IMG/VR virus record: IMGVR_UViG_3300046007_013046
Span: 1-35,508 of that record
Source: a virus
Length of the DNA: 35,508 bases
Strand: one strand, 5' to 3'
Positions 18,427 to 25,903 of this stretch are shown piece by piece. Under the pieces are notes generated by a model. The model saw only the letters and a list, made by a program, of their open reading frames with translations. It was not told where the DNA came from and did not search any database. A program made the translations under genes and the position numbers. Every line of letters starts with the position of its first letter. Positions within the stretch are counted from its first letter, which is position 1.

Positions 18427-19057
18427 TTATGCTATTTTAACTCACAATGAAGGTGAGTATATTGCCGAATTACTTGCGTTATTACTCACATATAAACGTG
18501 ATATAGACGAGATTGTTATCGTTGACGACTACTCTACTGATGAAAGAACTAAATCAATATTAAACGAATTTAGTGATCTAATTAAACTTGAGTATAGAAC
18601 CTTTGATGGCGACCACACCCAGAAAAACTATTTAAATTCTAAATGTACTGGGGACTATATTCTTCAACTTGATGCCGATGAATTAGTTAAACCTGAGTTT
18701 TTAGAAATGCTTCCTATTTTGTTAGAAGAAAATAATGAAATAGATTTATTCATTATGCCTCGAATCAATACCGTAGAGGGACTTACCCAAGAATGGATTG
18801 ATAAATGGAGGTGGAACGTTAATGAAAAAGGATGGGTCAACTTCCCAGACTGGCAAATGCGTCTTTATAGAAACTGTGATTGGGTAAAGTGGGATGGTTT
18901 ACTTCATAGTAAAATTGAAGGACATAAAACATATGTTTTCTTGCCTACTGAAGAATTATTTTGTATATTGCATCCAAAACAAATAGATCGACAAATTGCT
19001 CAAAATAATTTGTACGATAAAATTGAACAAACCGGCAGAAGTAAATACAAAGTATGA
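18416..19057 (+). CDS. family 2 glycosyltransferase
   Basis: 213 residues. MKISYAILTHNEGEYIAELL, EIVIVDDYSTD and YILQLDADELV show the GT2 nucleotide-binding strands and a D-x-D type LDADE motif. The region WVNFPDWQMRLYRN is the (Q/W)xR-like acceptor loop found in waaE/KdtX-type GT2 enzymes. No transmembrane segment is present. It overlaps both neighbours by 4-11 bases. Confidence 0.9.
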   Translation: MKISYAILTHNEGEYIAELLALLLTYKRDIDEIVIVDDYSTDERTKSILNEFSDLIKLEYRTFDGDHTQKNYLNSKCTGDYILQLDADELVKPEFLEMLPILLEENNEIDLFIMPRINTVEGLTQEWIDKWRWNVNEKGWVNFPDWQMRLYRNCDWVKWDGLLHSKIEGHKTYVFLPTEELFCILHPKQIDRQIAQNNLYDKIEQTGRSKYKV

Positions 19058-19743
19058 ACCTAATACTATCCCCAGCAGGCGATAATTCTCTTCACTCAGA
19101 GTGGATTCAGGGTAAACCTAACTTTGATTTAGTTCTCCTTTATTACGGAGATAATTTAGAAAAAGCAGGATCTTATTTAAAAGACACTCCACATGTTTAT
19201 GCCTCTAAAGGTTTTAAATGGTGGTTAATTAAAGCTTTTATTGAAGATAATCTAGAATGGTTTTCACAATACGAGTATATTTGGTTTCCAGACGATGATT
19301 TAAAGATTACTACTGAGGATATAAATAAGTTATTTGAGACAGCTAAGCAGTATGATTTATACATTTGCCAACCAGCTCTTTTAGGGTATGCTTCTCATCA
19401 AATAACAGTACCACAAGAAGATTCTTTATTGAGGTATACTAACTTTGTTGAAGTAATGGCTCCTTTAATGAATTTAAAGACAGCATTACAACTCAAAGAA
19501 ACATTTGATGTAAACTATTCTTCTTGGGGGTTAGATAGTATATGGCCTTATTTATTAGGAAATCCTACGGACAAGGTAGCTATAATAGATTCTATAAAGA
19601 TGGTCCATACAAAACCTGTAGGTAATCCTGAATTATACTCTAGATTACCTCATTCAATCCATTTTGATACTCAATTAGCATATAACAAATATGCCCCCGA
19701 TTTGGAATTCTCACATGTTGAATATTTTAAAATTTTATTATGA
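19054..19743 (+). CDS. DUF707-like putative glycosyltransferase
   Basis: 229 residues. GFKWWLIKAFIEDNLEWF, then YEYIWFPDDDLKI (acidic DDD motif), then YDLYICQPALLGYASH, FVEVMAPLMN and SSWGLDSIWPYLL follow the DUF707 pattern, a GT-A-like family better known from plants and some bacteria. The enzyme should be soluble. Its donor and acceptor are unknown. It has ATGA overlaps at both ends. Confidence 0.8.
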   Translation: MNLILSPAGDNSLHSEWIQGKPNFDLVLLYYGDNLEKAGSYLKDTPHVYASKGFKWWLIKAFIEDNLEWFSQYEYIWFPDDDLKITTEDINKLFETAKQYDLYICQPALLGYASHQITVPQEDSLLRYTNFVEVMAPLMNLKTALQLKETFDVNYSSWGLDSIWPYLLGNPTDKVAIIDSIKMVHTKPVGNPELYSRLPHSIHFDTQLAYNKYAPDLEFSHVEYFKILL

Positions 19744-20783
19744 AAAAAGCACTTATATTAGGTGGTGGTGGTTTTATAGGAGGCCACTTAGCCAAAAGAC
19801 TCAAAGATGAAGGTTTTTGGGTTCGTATTGTAGATATTAAAGAAAAACACGAATATTGGAATCATGAAGACATTTGTCATGAATATATTTGTGGTGATTT
19901 AAGAGATCCTATGTTAGTATCTCGAATAATGATGTCACCAAACCAAACCTCAGAATCGGATAATGTAAATTCATTTGATGAAGTATATCAATTAGCAGCT
20001 GATATGGGTGGTGCTGGTTATATTTTTACAGGTGAAAATGATGCAAATGTAATGCATAACTCAGCTTTGATTAATTTAAATGTAACCCATGAAGCAGCTA
20101 AAAAATCAGTTAAACGTGTATTTTATAGTTCATCAGCTTGTATGTATCCTGAACACAACCAATTGGATCCTGAAAATCCAAACTGTGAAGAATCATCAGC
20201 TTACCCAGCTAACCCAGACTCAGAATATGGATGGGAAAAATTGTTTAGTGAACGTTTATTTTTAGCATTTAATCGTAACTATGGTCTTGATGTTCGAGTT
20301 GCTCGTTTCCATAATATTTTTGGTCCTATGGGAACATGGATTGGTGGTAAAGAAAAAGCACCAGCGGCAATGTGTAGAAAAGCAGCAGAAGTAGGAATGG
20401 ATGAGTATATTGAAGTATGGGGAGATGGTCAACAAACACGTTCTTTTCTATACATTGATGATTGTTTAGAAGCAGTACTTCGTTTTATGCGTCAAGATGA
20501 TTTTAAAGGTCCTGTAAACATTGGTTCTGAAGAAATGGTTACAATTAACCAATTAGCAGAAATGGCTCTTGAAATTGCTAATAAAAAAGAAAGATCATAT
20601 ATTAAAAATATTGAAGGTGAAGAATTCCAACTTAAATATGGATTTAGATGTCCTGTAGGAGTTAGAGGTAGAAACTCAGATAATAAACTTTTTAAAGAAA
20701 AAATGGGATGGGAACCTACCCAACCACTTTATGAAGGTATAAGAAAAACATTTGAATGGATTAATAAACAAGTATACAAATAA
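19740..20783 (+). CDS. GDP-mannose 3,5-epimerase-like enzyme
   Basis: 347 residues of the extended SDR fold. GGGGFIGGHLAKRL is the NAD site. The segment AADMGGAGYIF, then SSSACMYPE, then RFHNIFGPMGTWIGGKEKAPAA, WGDGQQTRSFLYIDD and EGVRGRNSDN-like VRGRNSDNKL follow GDP-mannose 3,5-epimerase closely, and the active-site Tyr/Lys are in SEYGWEKL. This enzyme makes GDP-L-galactose (and GDP-L-gulose) from GDP-mannose. The phage could therefore produce an L-sugar donor for its own transferases. A close epimerase with another substrate is possible. Confidence 0.87.
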   Translation: MKKALILGGGGFIGGHLAKRLKDEGFWVRIVDIKEKHEYWNHEDICHEYICGDLRDPMLVSRIMMSPNQTSESDNVNSFDEVYQLAADMGGAGYIFTGENDANVMHNSALINLNVTHEAAKKSVKRVFYSSSACMYPEHNQLDPENPNCEESSAYPANPDSEYGWEKLFSERLFLAFNRNYGLDVRVARFHNIFGPMGTWIGGKEKAPAAMCRKAAEVGMDEYIEVWGDGQQTRSFLYIDDCLEAVLRFMRQDDFKGPVNIGSEEMVTINQLAEMALEIANKKERSYIKNIEGEEFQLKYGFRCPVGVRGRNSDNKLFKEKMGWEPTQPLYEGIRKTFEWINKQVYK

Positions 20784-20784
20784 T

Positions 20785-21723
20785 ATGAATAAATTTATAG
20801 TTACAACTACTATTAATATCCCAACATTAGCTACTCTTAGATTTTGTAAGATAGCTCAAGAAAAGGATTGGACTTTTATTATTGTAGGTGATACAAAAAC
20901 ACCTCATGATCTATATAGAGAACTTGAATCAAAATACAGAAATGTAGTTTATCTCTCTCCAGAACAACAAGAACAATTCTACCCAGAATTAAGTGAAACT
21001 ATTGGTTGGAGAAGTATTCAACGTAGAAATATTGGTTTTATATTTGCTTATGACCAAGGTGCTGATGTTGTAGCTACAATTGATGATGATAACATTCCTT
21101 ATGATAATTGGGGTGATGAAGTATTTGTAGGACAAACTATTGAAATTGATAACTACAGTCATAGAGAATATGATGTATTTGATCCTATTTCACCTACTAA
21201 CCATAATGATCTTTGGCATCGTGGTTACCCAATTGAGTATGTTCCTAGAAAAAATGATATTGAGTACTTAGGTAAAGTATATCGTGAGGTATTAATTCAA
21301 GCTGATTTCTGGGATGGTGATCCTGATATTGATGCTTTATGTCGTCTAAGTAAGAAACCTGTTGCTAAATTTGATAGATTTGAGCCCTTTGGTTCTAATG
21401 AAATATCACCATTTAATTCACAAAATACATTCTTAGCACGTAAAGTATTACCTTATTATGCTGTATTACCTCATGCTGGTAGGATGGATGATATTTGGGG
21501 AGCTTATATTGTACAACATTATTTCCCTAACTCAGTAATTTATAATAAAGCAAGTGTTTATCAAGCTCGTAATCCACAAGATCTAGTAACTAACTTAGAA
21601 AATGAAATTATTGGTTACCGAGGTACTCTTAACTTGATAAATGATCTAGAACATTATTATTATCACCTACCTGAAGCTACTCAATGTTTCTGGGATGTTT
21701 ATAGAAAACAATTTACAAAATGA
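20785..21723 (+). CDS. STELLO/GT75-like GT-A glycosyltransferase
   Basis: 312 residues from ATG 20785, which gives the strand NKFIVTTTINIPT at once; an ATG 33 bases upstream lies inside the epimerase gene. FIIVGDTKTP, VYLSPEQQE, RRNIGFIFAYDQGADVVATIDDDNIP resemble the STELLO (DUF288) and reversibly glycosylated protein families, with IDDDN as the metal site. A late region has GRMDDIWGAYI, a possible catalytic acidic motif. Donor and acceptor are unknown. Confidence 0.78.
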   Translation: MNKFIVTTTINIPTLATLRFCKIAQEKDWTFIIVGDTKTPHDLYRELESKYRNVVYLSPEQQEQFYPELSETIGWRSIQRRNIGFIFAYDQGADVVATIDDDNIPYDNWGDEVFVGQTIEIDNYSHREYDVFDPISPTNHNDLWHRGYPIEYVPRKNDIEYLGKVYREVLIQADFWDGDPDIDALCRLSKKPVAKFDRFEPFGSNEISPFNSQNTFLARKVLPYYAVLPHAGRMDDIWGAYIVQHYFPNSVIYNKASVYQARNPQDLVTNLENEIIGYRGTLNLINDLEHYYYHLPEATQCFWDVYRKQFTK

Positions 21724-22598
21724 AAATAACAGCAATAATAGTATCTAGAAATGATAACTACGGCGGTCATTTAAATGAACGAGCAACATATGCTATTAAT
21801 TCAGCAATTAACACTTATGATGAGGTAATCTATGTAGATTGGAATTCACCAACTCATAGTCTTCTTTGGGATATTCAAGACAATCTCCAGTTAAAGGGTA
21901 ATCTTAAACATTTTGTTATTCCTCCTTCAGCTGCCTCTCATCTTACTAGATTTGATTCGCATGCTCAATTATGTTGTGAAGTATTAGCTAGAAATATAGG
22001 TATTCGCAGATCAACAGGTGATTATATAGTTTCTACTAATATTGATATTATCCATCCAAAACGAGAAGATATCGAAAAAATAATTAATGATAGTGATGGT
22101 AATACTATGATTACTTTAAGTCGTAGAGAAGTTACTTGGGATATTATTAAAGAATTCCATGGTGGTGAAATAAAATATCAAGAATGGGATAAGTTAAGAG
22201 ATCATATTTATGTTAATTCTGAAAAACGAATGGTTGAAGAAAAAACAGTTAATGGAGATGATTATAGTTTAATTAACTGTTGTGGAGATTTTCAAATCGC
22301 CCCTAAACATATTTGGGATGAAATTAAAGGTTTTGAAGAAGATTTAATTTATCCTTTATATGCTGATACTAATGTCCAAAAGAAATCCGTTAAACATGGT
22401 TTTGGTTTAAAAGCAATTTTTGATCCACCAATGTTTCATATTAATCACGGTTCTAAAGGATGGGGCGGTGGTGGATTTGCTGAGGGTATTAATAAAAAAG
22501 CAAATGATATCCACAGAGCAGTTACATTCCAAGAAAAAACAGAAAATCTAGATACTTGGGGATTTTCAGATATAGAAATTGAACACGAAATTATTTGA
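21720..22598 (+). CDS. GT-A fold glycosyltransferase
   Basis: 292 residues. KITAIIVSRNDNYGGHLNERA and EVIYVDWNSP are GT-A strands, followed by CEVLARNIGIRRSTGDYIVSTNIDIIHP, where NID replaces DxD. INCCGDFQIAPKHIWDEIKGFEEDLIYPLYADTNV resembles the acceptor part of GT27-like domains. It overlaps the preceding transferase by 4 bases and ends the main island; a promoter follows directly. Confidence 0.78.
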   Translation: MKITAIIVSRNDNYGGHLNERATYAINSAINTYDEVIYVDWNSPTHSLLWDIQDNLQLKGNLKHFVIPPSAASHLTRFDSHAQLCCEVLARNIGIRRSTGDYIVSTNIDIIHPKREDIEKIINDSDGNTMITLSRREVTWDIIKEFHGGEIKYQEWDKLRDHIYVNSEKRMVEEKTVNGDDYSLINCCGDFQIAPKHIWDEIKGFEEDLIYPLYADTNVQKKSVKHGFGLKAIFDPPMFHINHGSKGWGGGGFAEGINKKANDIHRAVTFQEKTENLDTWGFSDIEIEHEII

Positions 22599-22603
22599 TT
22601 AAA

Positions 22604-22633
22604 TTTGGAAATTTAAATTTTATTCATTATATT
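22604..22633 (+). promoter_or_regulatory. promoter after the glycan island
   Basis: TTTGG (22604-22608), 18 bases, TTATATT (22627-22633) followed by AAC, 12 bases before ATG 22646. AAATTT occurs three times across the spacer. It separates the small-gene region from the glycan genes. Confidence 0.62.
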
Positions 22634-22645
22634 AACAACAAAATT

Positions 22646-22804
22646 ATGGTATTTGGATTTTATAGTAAAACAGATAAAAAAGAAGAAATAATTAATCGGA
22701 GGGTAGGATTTTCTCGTTTAGAGGCAGCTAAATATTTTGCTGATCGTAAACAATTAGATCTTAAAACTTTCTTAAAATTATACGCTGTTAAAACACTTAT
22801 ATGA
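22646..22804 (+). CDS. hypothetical small protein
   Basis: 52 residues from ATG 22646. A TTG at 22595 would extend it but would place the promoter inside the gene; AAAATT right before ATG also favours 22646. It is helical and basic: FSRLEAAKYFADRKQLDLKTFLKLYAVK. Function unknown. ATGA overlap with the next gene. Confidence 0.65.
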   Translation: MVFGFYSKTDKKEEIINRRVGFSRLEAAKYFADRKQLDLKTFLKLYAVKTLI

Positions 22805-23172
22805 AACCATTTGGTAAAAATATTAATATTAAAAAACGTAACGACGAACCAACTGAAAAGGAAGTATTCCTAGATATTATCCAATTAGTTGATGATTGTT
22901 GGAAACGTTCTAATTTTATGGAGGAAGAGATGAATTTAGGTATTTCATCATATGAAGAATCTTTTTATCTTATTATTGAAAATTTAATATTTTTACATTA
23001 TGGTGAATGGAAGGGTAATATAATTTTATGGTGGTTATTTGAACGTCTTAATGATGAAGGAGAATTACTCCCTATAGAAGTTACATTCCATGAAAAAGAA
23101 ATAACAGAAGAACACTTAATTGAAAACCCAGAACAACTTTGGGACTTACTAAAAAAAATCGAATTTAAATAA
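22801..23172 (+). CDS. conserved phage-type hypothetical protein
   Basis: 123 residues. The middle is helical and aromatic: IIQLVDDCWKRSNFMEEEM, then EESFYLIIENLIFLHYGEWKG and IILWWLFERLNDEGELLPI. I recall the W-W/WYL-ER-DEG pattern from other T4-like phages from water, without known function. An acidic C-terminal half is present. Translationally coupled to the gene before it. Confidence 0.68.
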   Translation: MKPFGKNINIKKRNDEPTEKEVFLDIIQLVDDCWKRSNFMEEEMNLGISSYEESFYLIIENLIFLHYGEWKGNIILWWLFERLNDEGELLPIEVTFHEKEITEEHLIENPEQLWDLLKKIEFK

Positions 23173-23191
23173 AAGTTATATAATTATGGTT

Positions 23192-23497
23192 ATGGCAAAG
23201 TATTGCAAAGGATGTGGTGAACAAATCCACCCGAAACGTGTAGAAATTCTCCCTAATACAACTACTTGCGTAGATTGTTCCAACACAGGCATGAAACGTG
23301 GAGTTACAGTCTTAAATGGAGACGTTGAAAAAGATGATACTTGGGTAGACATTGTGTTTATGGAACCTGAGGATTATGAACACTACATGGAACAAGAAGG
23401 AAAATTAAAACGCATAGTAGCTAGTTCTCCTAAAGCAGAAGTACAAGATTTTGATGGAGAATCAAATGACCCAGTACAACCTAATTTTGATGAATAA
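23192..23497 (+). CDS. DksA/TraR-like C4 zinc-finger protein
   Basis: 101 residues from ATG 23192 (GGTTATG); ATG 23186 is an alternative that adds two residues. The C4 finger is Cys5-x2-Cys8-Gly...Cys26-x2-Cys29, with the CGxxIxxxRxxxLP spacing seen in DksA/TraR. A long acidic C-terminal tail lacks the N-terminal coiled coil of DksA, so it may bind the polymerase secondary channel only if another part supplies a tip. A plain zinc-binding role is also possible. Confidence 0.7.
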   Translation: MAKYCKGCGEQIHPKRVEILPNTTTCVDCSNTGMKRGVTVLNGDVEKDDTWVDIVFMEPEDYEHYMEQEGKLKRIVASSPKAEVQDFDGESNDPVQPNFDE

Positions 23498-24141
23498 TGC
23501 CTAAAGCAAAACCACTTGGTAAAGAACTAATTTTAGCTGCTATGGCTAAAACTAAATCAAATAAGGCCGCTGCGCGTTATTTGAATTGTTCTTATATACA
23601 TTACAAAATGTGGGCTAGGAGGTATGAAGCAACATCCCCTGGTTATCCTAATCTATTTGAACAACATAAAAATCAATCAGGTAAAGGTATTCCTAAGTTT
23701 TTAAGTAATGGTAATCCAAGAAAAGATTTTGCTTTACTTGATTTAATTGAAGGTAGAATAGATCCATCTTCATTTAACCCTAATAAAATCAAATATAGAT
23801 TATTACAAGAGGGTTATATGAAGGAGGAATGTTATTCGTGTGGATTCCACGAGCATCGCTTATTAGACTATAAAATGCCACTTTTAATGCATTTTAAAGA
23901 CGGAAACAAACAACATTATCGTCTTGAAAACCTAGAAATGCTTTGTTATAATTGCTATTTCCTCCAGATTGGAGACATATTTAGCGACAAACAACTTGAA
24001 GGTTTAGAAGAGCATTTAATTAAAAATGAATCTAAAGTTGATTGGGAAGTAGATGATTATACTCAACAACGACTTAAAGAATTAGGATTATATGAACCTA
24101 AACCAGTTGATGATGGTAGTGAATTTATCTCTAGAATATGA
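23497..24141 (+). CDS. HNH-like protein with N-terminal helix-turn-helix
   Basis: 214 residues. Residues about 10-40 (AAMAKTKSNKAAARYLNCSYIHY) look like a helix-turn-helix for DNA contact. Residues about 112-155 have Cys-x2-Cys (CYSCG), LLMHFKDGNKQHYRLENLEMLCYNCYF, which follows an HNH layout with H...N...LENL...C-x2-C. The final HNH histidine, normally CxxCH, is Tyr here, so activity may be lost or altered. It could be a homing-type nuclease relic or a DNA-binding protein. Confidence 0.65.
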   Translation: MPKAKPLGKELILAAMAKTKSNKAAARYLNCSYIHYKMWARRYEATSPGYPNLFEQHKNQSGKGIPKFLSNGNPRKDFALLDLIEGRIDPSSFNPNKIKYRLLQEGYMKEECYSCGFHEHRLLDYKMPLLMHFKDGNKQHYRLENLEMLCYNCYFLQIGDIFSDKQLEGLEEHLIKNESKVDWEVDDYTQQRLKELGLYEPKPVDDGSEFISRI

Positions 24142-24326
24142 AAAAGAAGCGAGTACCATTACTAAAGAAAAACAAAAACAAAAAACACGATGCTATTGTA
24201 AATGACTTTGATGTTCAAAAACAAAAACATCTTGAAAAATTAGCTACTAAAACTCTTGAAGAACAAGAAAAACTTAGTAGACTAAAAGAAAAAAACATTA
24301 ACACAGACTTCTTTAAATTATTTTAA
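24138..24326 (+). CDS. hypothetical charged protein
   Basis: 62 residues, strongly basic first third (KKKRVPLLKKNKNKKH) and a probable coiled coil (QKQKHLEKLATKTLEEQEKLSRLKEK). No family recognised. It overlaps the previous stop by 4 bases (ATGA) and sits 2 bases before the next gene. Confidence 0.62.
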   Translation: MKKKRVPLLKKNKNKKHDAIVNDFDVQKQKHLEKLATKTLEEQEKLSRLKEKNINTDFFKLF

Positions 24327-24328
24327 TT

Positions 24329-24670
24329 ATGGCAGTTGAAATCACAGTACAAAACACAGATGAATTCCAGGAAATGGTAGACAATAAAGACTTTCGTCTT
24401 TCAGAAGCTATTGTAAGTGGAATTTTAAATAATATTAATGGTAAAAAGAAACACGTCCATGTATTATCTATAACTTGTTTAGAAGAAGAAGAAATTTATG
24501 ATATTACTGTTGAACGTAAATATTTTGCCGAAACACTAGAGGAAAATTTACCGTATTATGTTCGTGAGGAACGTTATGAAGAATGCCAAAAAATAGTTAA
24601 TATTATAAACGAATTAAAAAATCAAGATATTTCAACTATTGTAAATGAAATATCAAAATCCAAAAAATAA
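24329..24670 (+). CDS. hypothetical protein
   Basis: 113 residues, not recognised. An alternating strand pattern (HVHVLSITCLEEEEIYDITVERKYFAETL) is followed by helices (EERYEECQKIVNIINELKN). The start follows TTAATT. Directly after its stop comes a terminator-like hairpin that also holds a promoter box, so it ends its transcript. Confidence 0.65.
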   Translation: MAVEITVQNTDEFQEMVDNKDFRLSEAIVSGILNNINGKKKHVHVLSITCLEEEEIYDITVERKYFAETLEENLPYYVREERYEECQKIVNIINELKNQDISTIVNEISKSKK

Positions 24671-24693
24671 TTTGGTTCCCCAAATCTTTTTTT
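24670..24693 (+). terminator. short terminator-like hairpin overlapping a promoter
   Basis: ATTTGG-TTCC-CCAAAT (24670-24685), a 6-bp stem with a 4-base loop, then C and seven T (24687-24693). The left arm is the -33-type box of the promoter for the glucosaminidase gene, so termination and initiation share the same bases. The stem is weak (two G:C pairs), so efficiency is uncertain. Confidence 0.5.
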
Positions 24694-24700
24694 GTATATT
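24671..24700 (+). promoter_or_regulatory. promoter of the glucosaminidase gene
   Basis: TTTGG (24671-24675), 18 bases, GTATATT (24694-24700) then AC, 17 bases before ATG 24718. Box and spacer are perfect matches to the set. Confidence 0.72.
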
Positions 24701-24717
24701 ACCCAAAAATAAAAGTT

Positions 24718-25281
24718 ATGTTTTATAAGTACGACAAAGAACACCTGATCTGGAAACGTGATTGGAAAAAAATGAAAATCGCTCTAAGTACCGTTATTGT
24801 ACTATTAGTTATCTCATTTAGCTTGGGACGCTTAATTCGTATCCAAGCATTAGATAAGTATGAACGTGAATTACTTGTGTTGAGTCTTGAAAAAGAAAAA
24901 ACCAAATTTACAAAAGAGAAATTTGCTAACGAACTAAAACGTTTAAATGTTAAATTTCCTCATATTGTAATGGCTCAATCAATTATTGAGACAGGTAATT
25001 TTAAAAGTAAAGTATTTAAAGAAAACAATAACTTGTTTGGAATGAAACAAGCAAATGTTCGAATTAATACTGCTAAGGGTACTCAAAATAACCATGCCTA
25101 TTATGATGATTGGTATCAATCAGTTTATGATTATGCTTTTTATCAGTGCCGTTATTTAGGTGGAATTGATACTGAAGAAGAATATTATTTGTATTTGGGT
25201 CAAAACTATGCTGAAGCAGGTAATTATGTTGAAGTAGTTAAAGCAACTGTGCAAAGAGAAAAACTTAAAGATCTGTTTTGA
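24718..25281 (+). CDS. membrane-anchored N-acetylglucosaminidase (lysis or cell-wall entry)
   Basis: 187 residues. A charged head (1-20) is followed by one transmembrane helix (about 20-40) and a linker, then the glucosaminidase domain: HIVMAQSIIETGNFKSKVF with Glu91 the probable acid, KENNNLFGMKQ, YYDDWYQSVYDYAFY and YLGQNYAEAGNYVEVV. The domain cuts GlcNAc-MurNAc bonds in peptidoglycan. The N-terminal anchor would place it in the periplasm facing the wall, as in a signal-anchor endolysin. It could alternatively be a host-type wall hydrolase. The start follows AAAAGTT. Confidence 0.85.
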   Translation: MFYKYDKEHLIWKRDWKKMKIALSTVIVLLVISFSLGRLIRIQALDKYERELLVLSLEKEKTKFTKEKFANELKRLNVKFPHIVMAQSIIETGNFKSKVFKENNNLFGMKQANVRINTAKGTQNNHAYYDDWYQSVYDYAFYQCRYLGGIDTEEEYYLYLGQNYAEAGNYVEVVKATVQREKLKDLF

Positions 25282-25286
25282 TATGT

Positions 25287-25311
25287 ATTAGGGTATATTT
25301 TAACCCCTAAT
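25287..25311 (+). promoter_or_regulatory. hairpin ATTAGGG/CCCTAAT before tiny basic genes
   Basis: ATTAGGG (25287-25293), 11-base loop, CCCTAAT (25305-25311), six bases before ATG 25318. It holds GTATATTTTA but no TTTGG box at 18 bases. It lacks a T-tract, so it may be an RNA structure or operator rather than a terminator. Confidence 0.4.
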
Positions 25312-25317
25312 CAGTCA

Positions 25318-25464
25318 ATGGCAAAAGCAAAGTCGCAAACAATTGCAACAAAAAAAGAAAAACCCAAAGTTTCACGTCCTGGAGTTCATGCAAAAACAAA
25401 AATTAGTAAATTAAAACAAAGTAAAAACTATAAAAAATTGTCAGTAGGACAAGGTAAAAATTAA
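25318..25464 (+). CDS. tiny basic protein
   Basis: 48 residues, about one third Lys or Arg: MAKAKSQTIATKKEKPKV at the start and SKLKQSKNYKKLSVGQGKN at the end. It is likely to bind nucleic acid or acidic surfaces. Not recognised. Supported by a tight row of similar small genes on the same strand. Confidence 0.5.
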   Translation: MAKAKSQTIATKKEKPKVSRPGVHAKTKISKLKQSKNYKKLSVGQGKN

Positions 25465-25466
25465 TT

Positions 25467-25583
25467 ATGGCAAGCTCAGTAAAAAAAAGAATATTGGGTG
25501 CGAAGCCAAAAAGCCGTAAAGCCCAACTGAAGTTTATTAAAAGAATGGAAGCTAATAATAAAGTTCTTAACAACCTAAAATAA
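25467..25583 (+). CDS. tiny basic protein
   Basis: 38 residues, basic and probably helical (MASSVKKRILGAKPKSRK, then KFIKRMEANNKVLNNLK). The start follows TTAATT directly and lies 2 bases after the previous stop. Function unknown. Confidence 0.45.
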   Translation: MASSVKKRILGAKPKSRKAQLKFIKRMEANNKVLNNLK

Positions 25584-25602
25584 ATTTAAATTAAATTAAG
25601 TT

Positions 25603-25731
25603 ATGAGTAAAACTAGTAATCGCGCAAAATTAGACTGCTTAAAAATTTGGTTAAGCGATCGTAAGATTAAACCCAAAAAGAAAAATACACAACCCACTTG
25701 GTTAAAAGAGTTGTACGAGGATGAAGATTGA
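25603..25731 (+). CDS. tiny protein, basic middle and acidic end
   Basis: 42 residues with DCLKIWLSDRKIKPKKKN and WLKELYEDED. The start follows TTAAGTT directly, a strong local start signal. It overlaps the next gene by 11 bases. Function unknown. Confidence 0.55.
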   Translation: MSKTSNRAKLDCLKIWLSDRKIKPKKKNTQPTWLKELYEDED

Positions 25732-25903
25732 TGGAAACGCAATCGACTTTTTTAACTCTATCCCTGACGACATTTTAGCTAAAATAGCATTTTATGATTG
25801 GGAGGCATTAGAGCGTCTTTGTATTGCTTTAAGTTTAGATATACAGTTATTAAAAGAATCTGAAATAGATGAAAGTTCTAGTGATAGGGGAAACCTGTGT
25901 TGA
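25721..25903 (+). CDS. hypothetical small acidic protein
   Basis: 60 residues, helical, with FFNSIPDDILAKIAFYDWEALERLCIALSLDIQLL. The mix of hydrophobic and acidic residues suggests a small helical bundle. It overlaps genes on both sides (11 and 35 bases). Not recognised. Confidence 0.55.
   Translation: MKIDGNAIDFFNSIPDDILAKIAFYDWEALERLCIALSLDIQLLKESEIDESSSDRGNLC

Noticed and set aside
22595-22645. Upstream TTG extension of the 52-residue protein
   Set aside because: It would put the whole promoter inside the gene; ATG 22646 has the local AATT start pattern.
25270-25299. Promoter at GTATATT 25293
   Set aside because: No box at 18 bases; the nearest TTTG is only 12 bases away, so it is recorded as a hairpin only.
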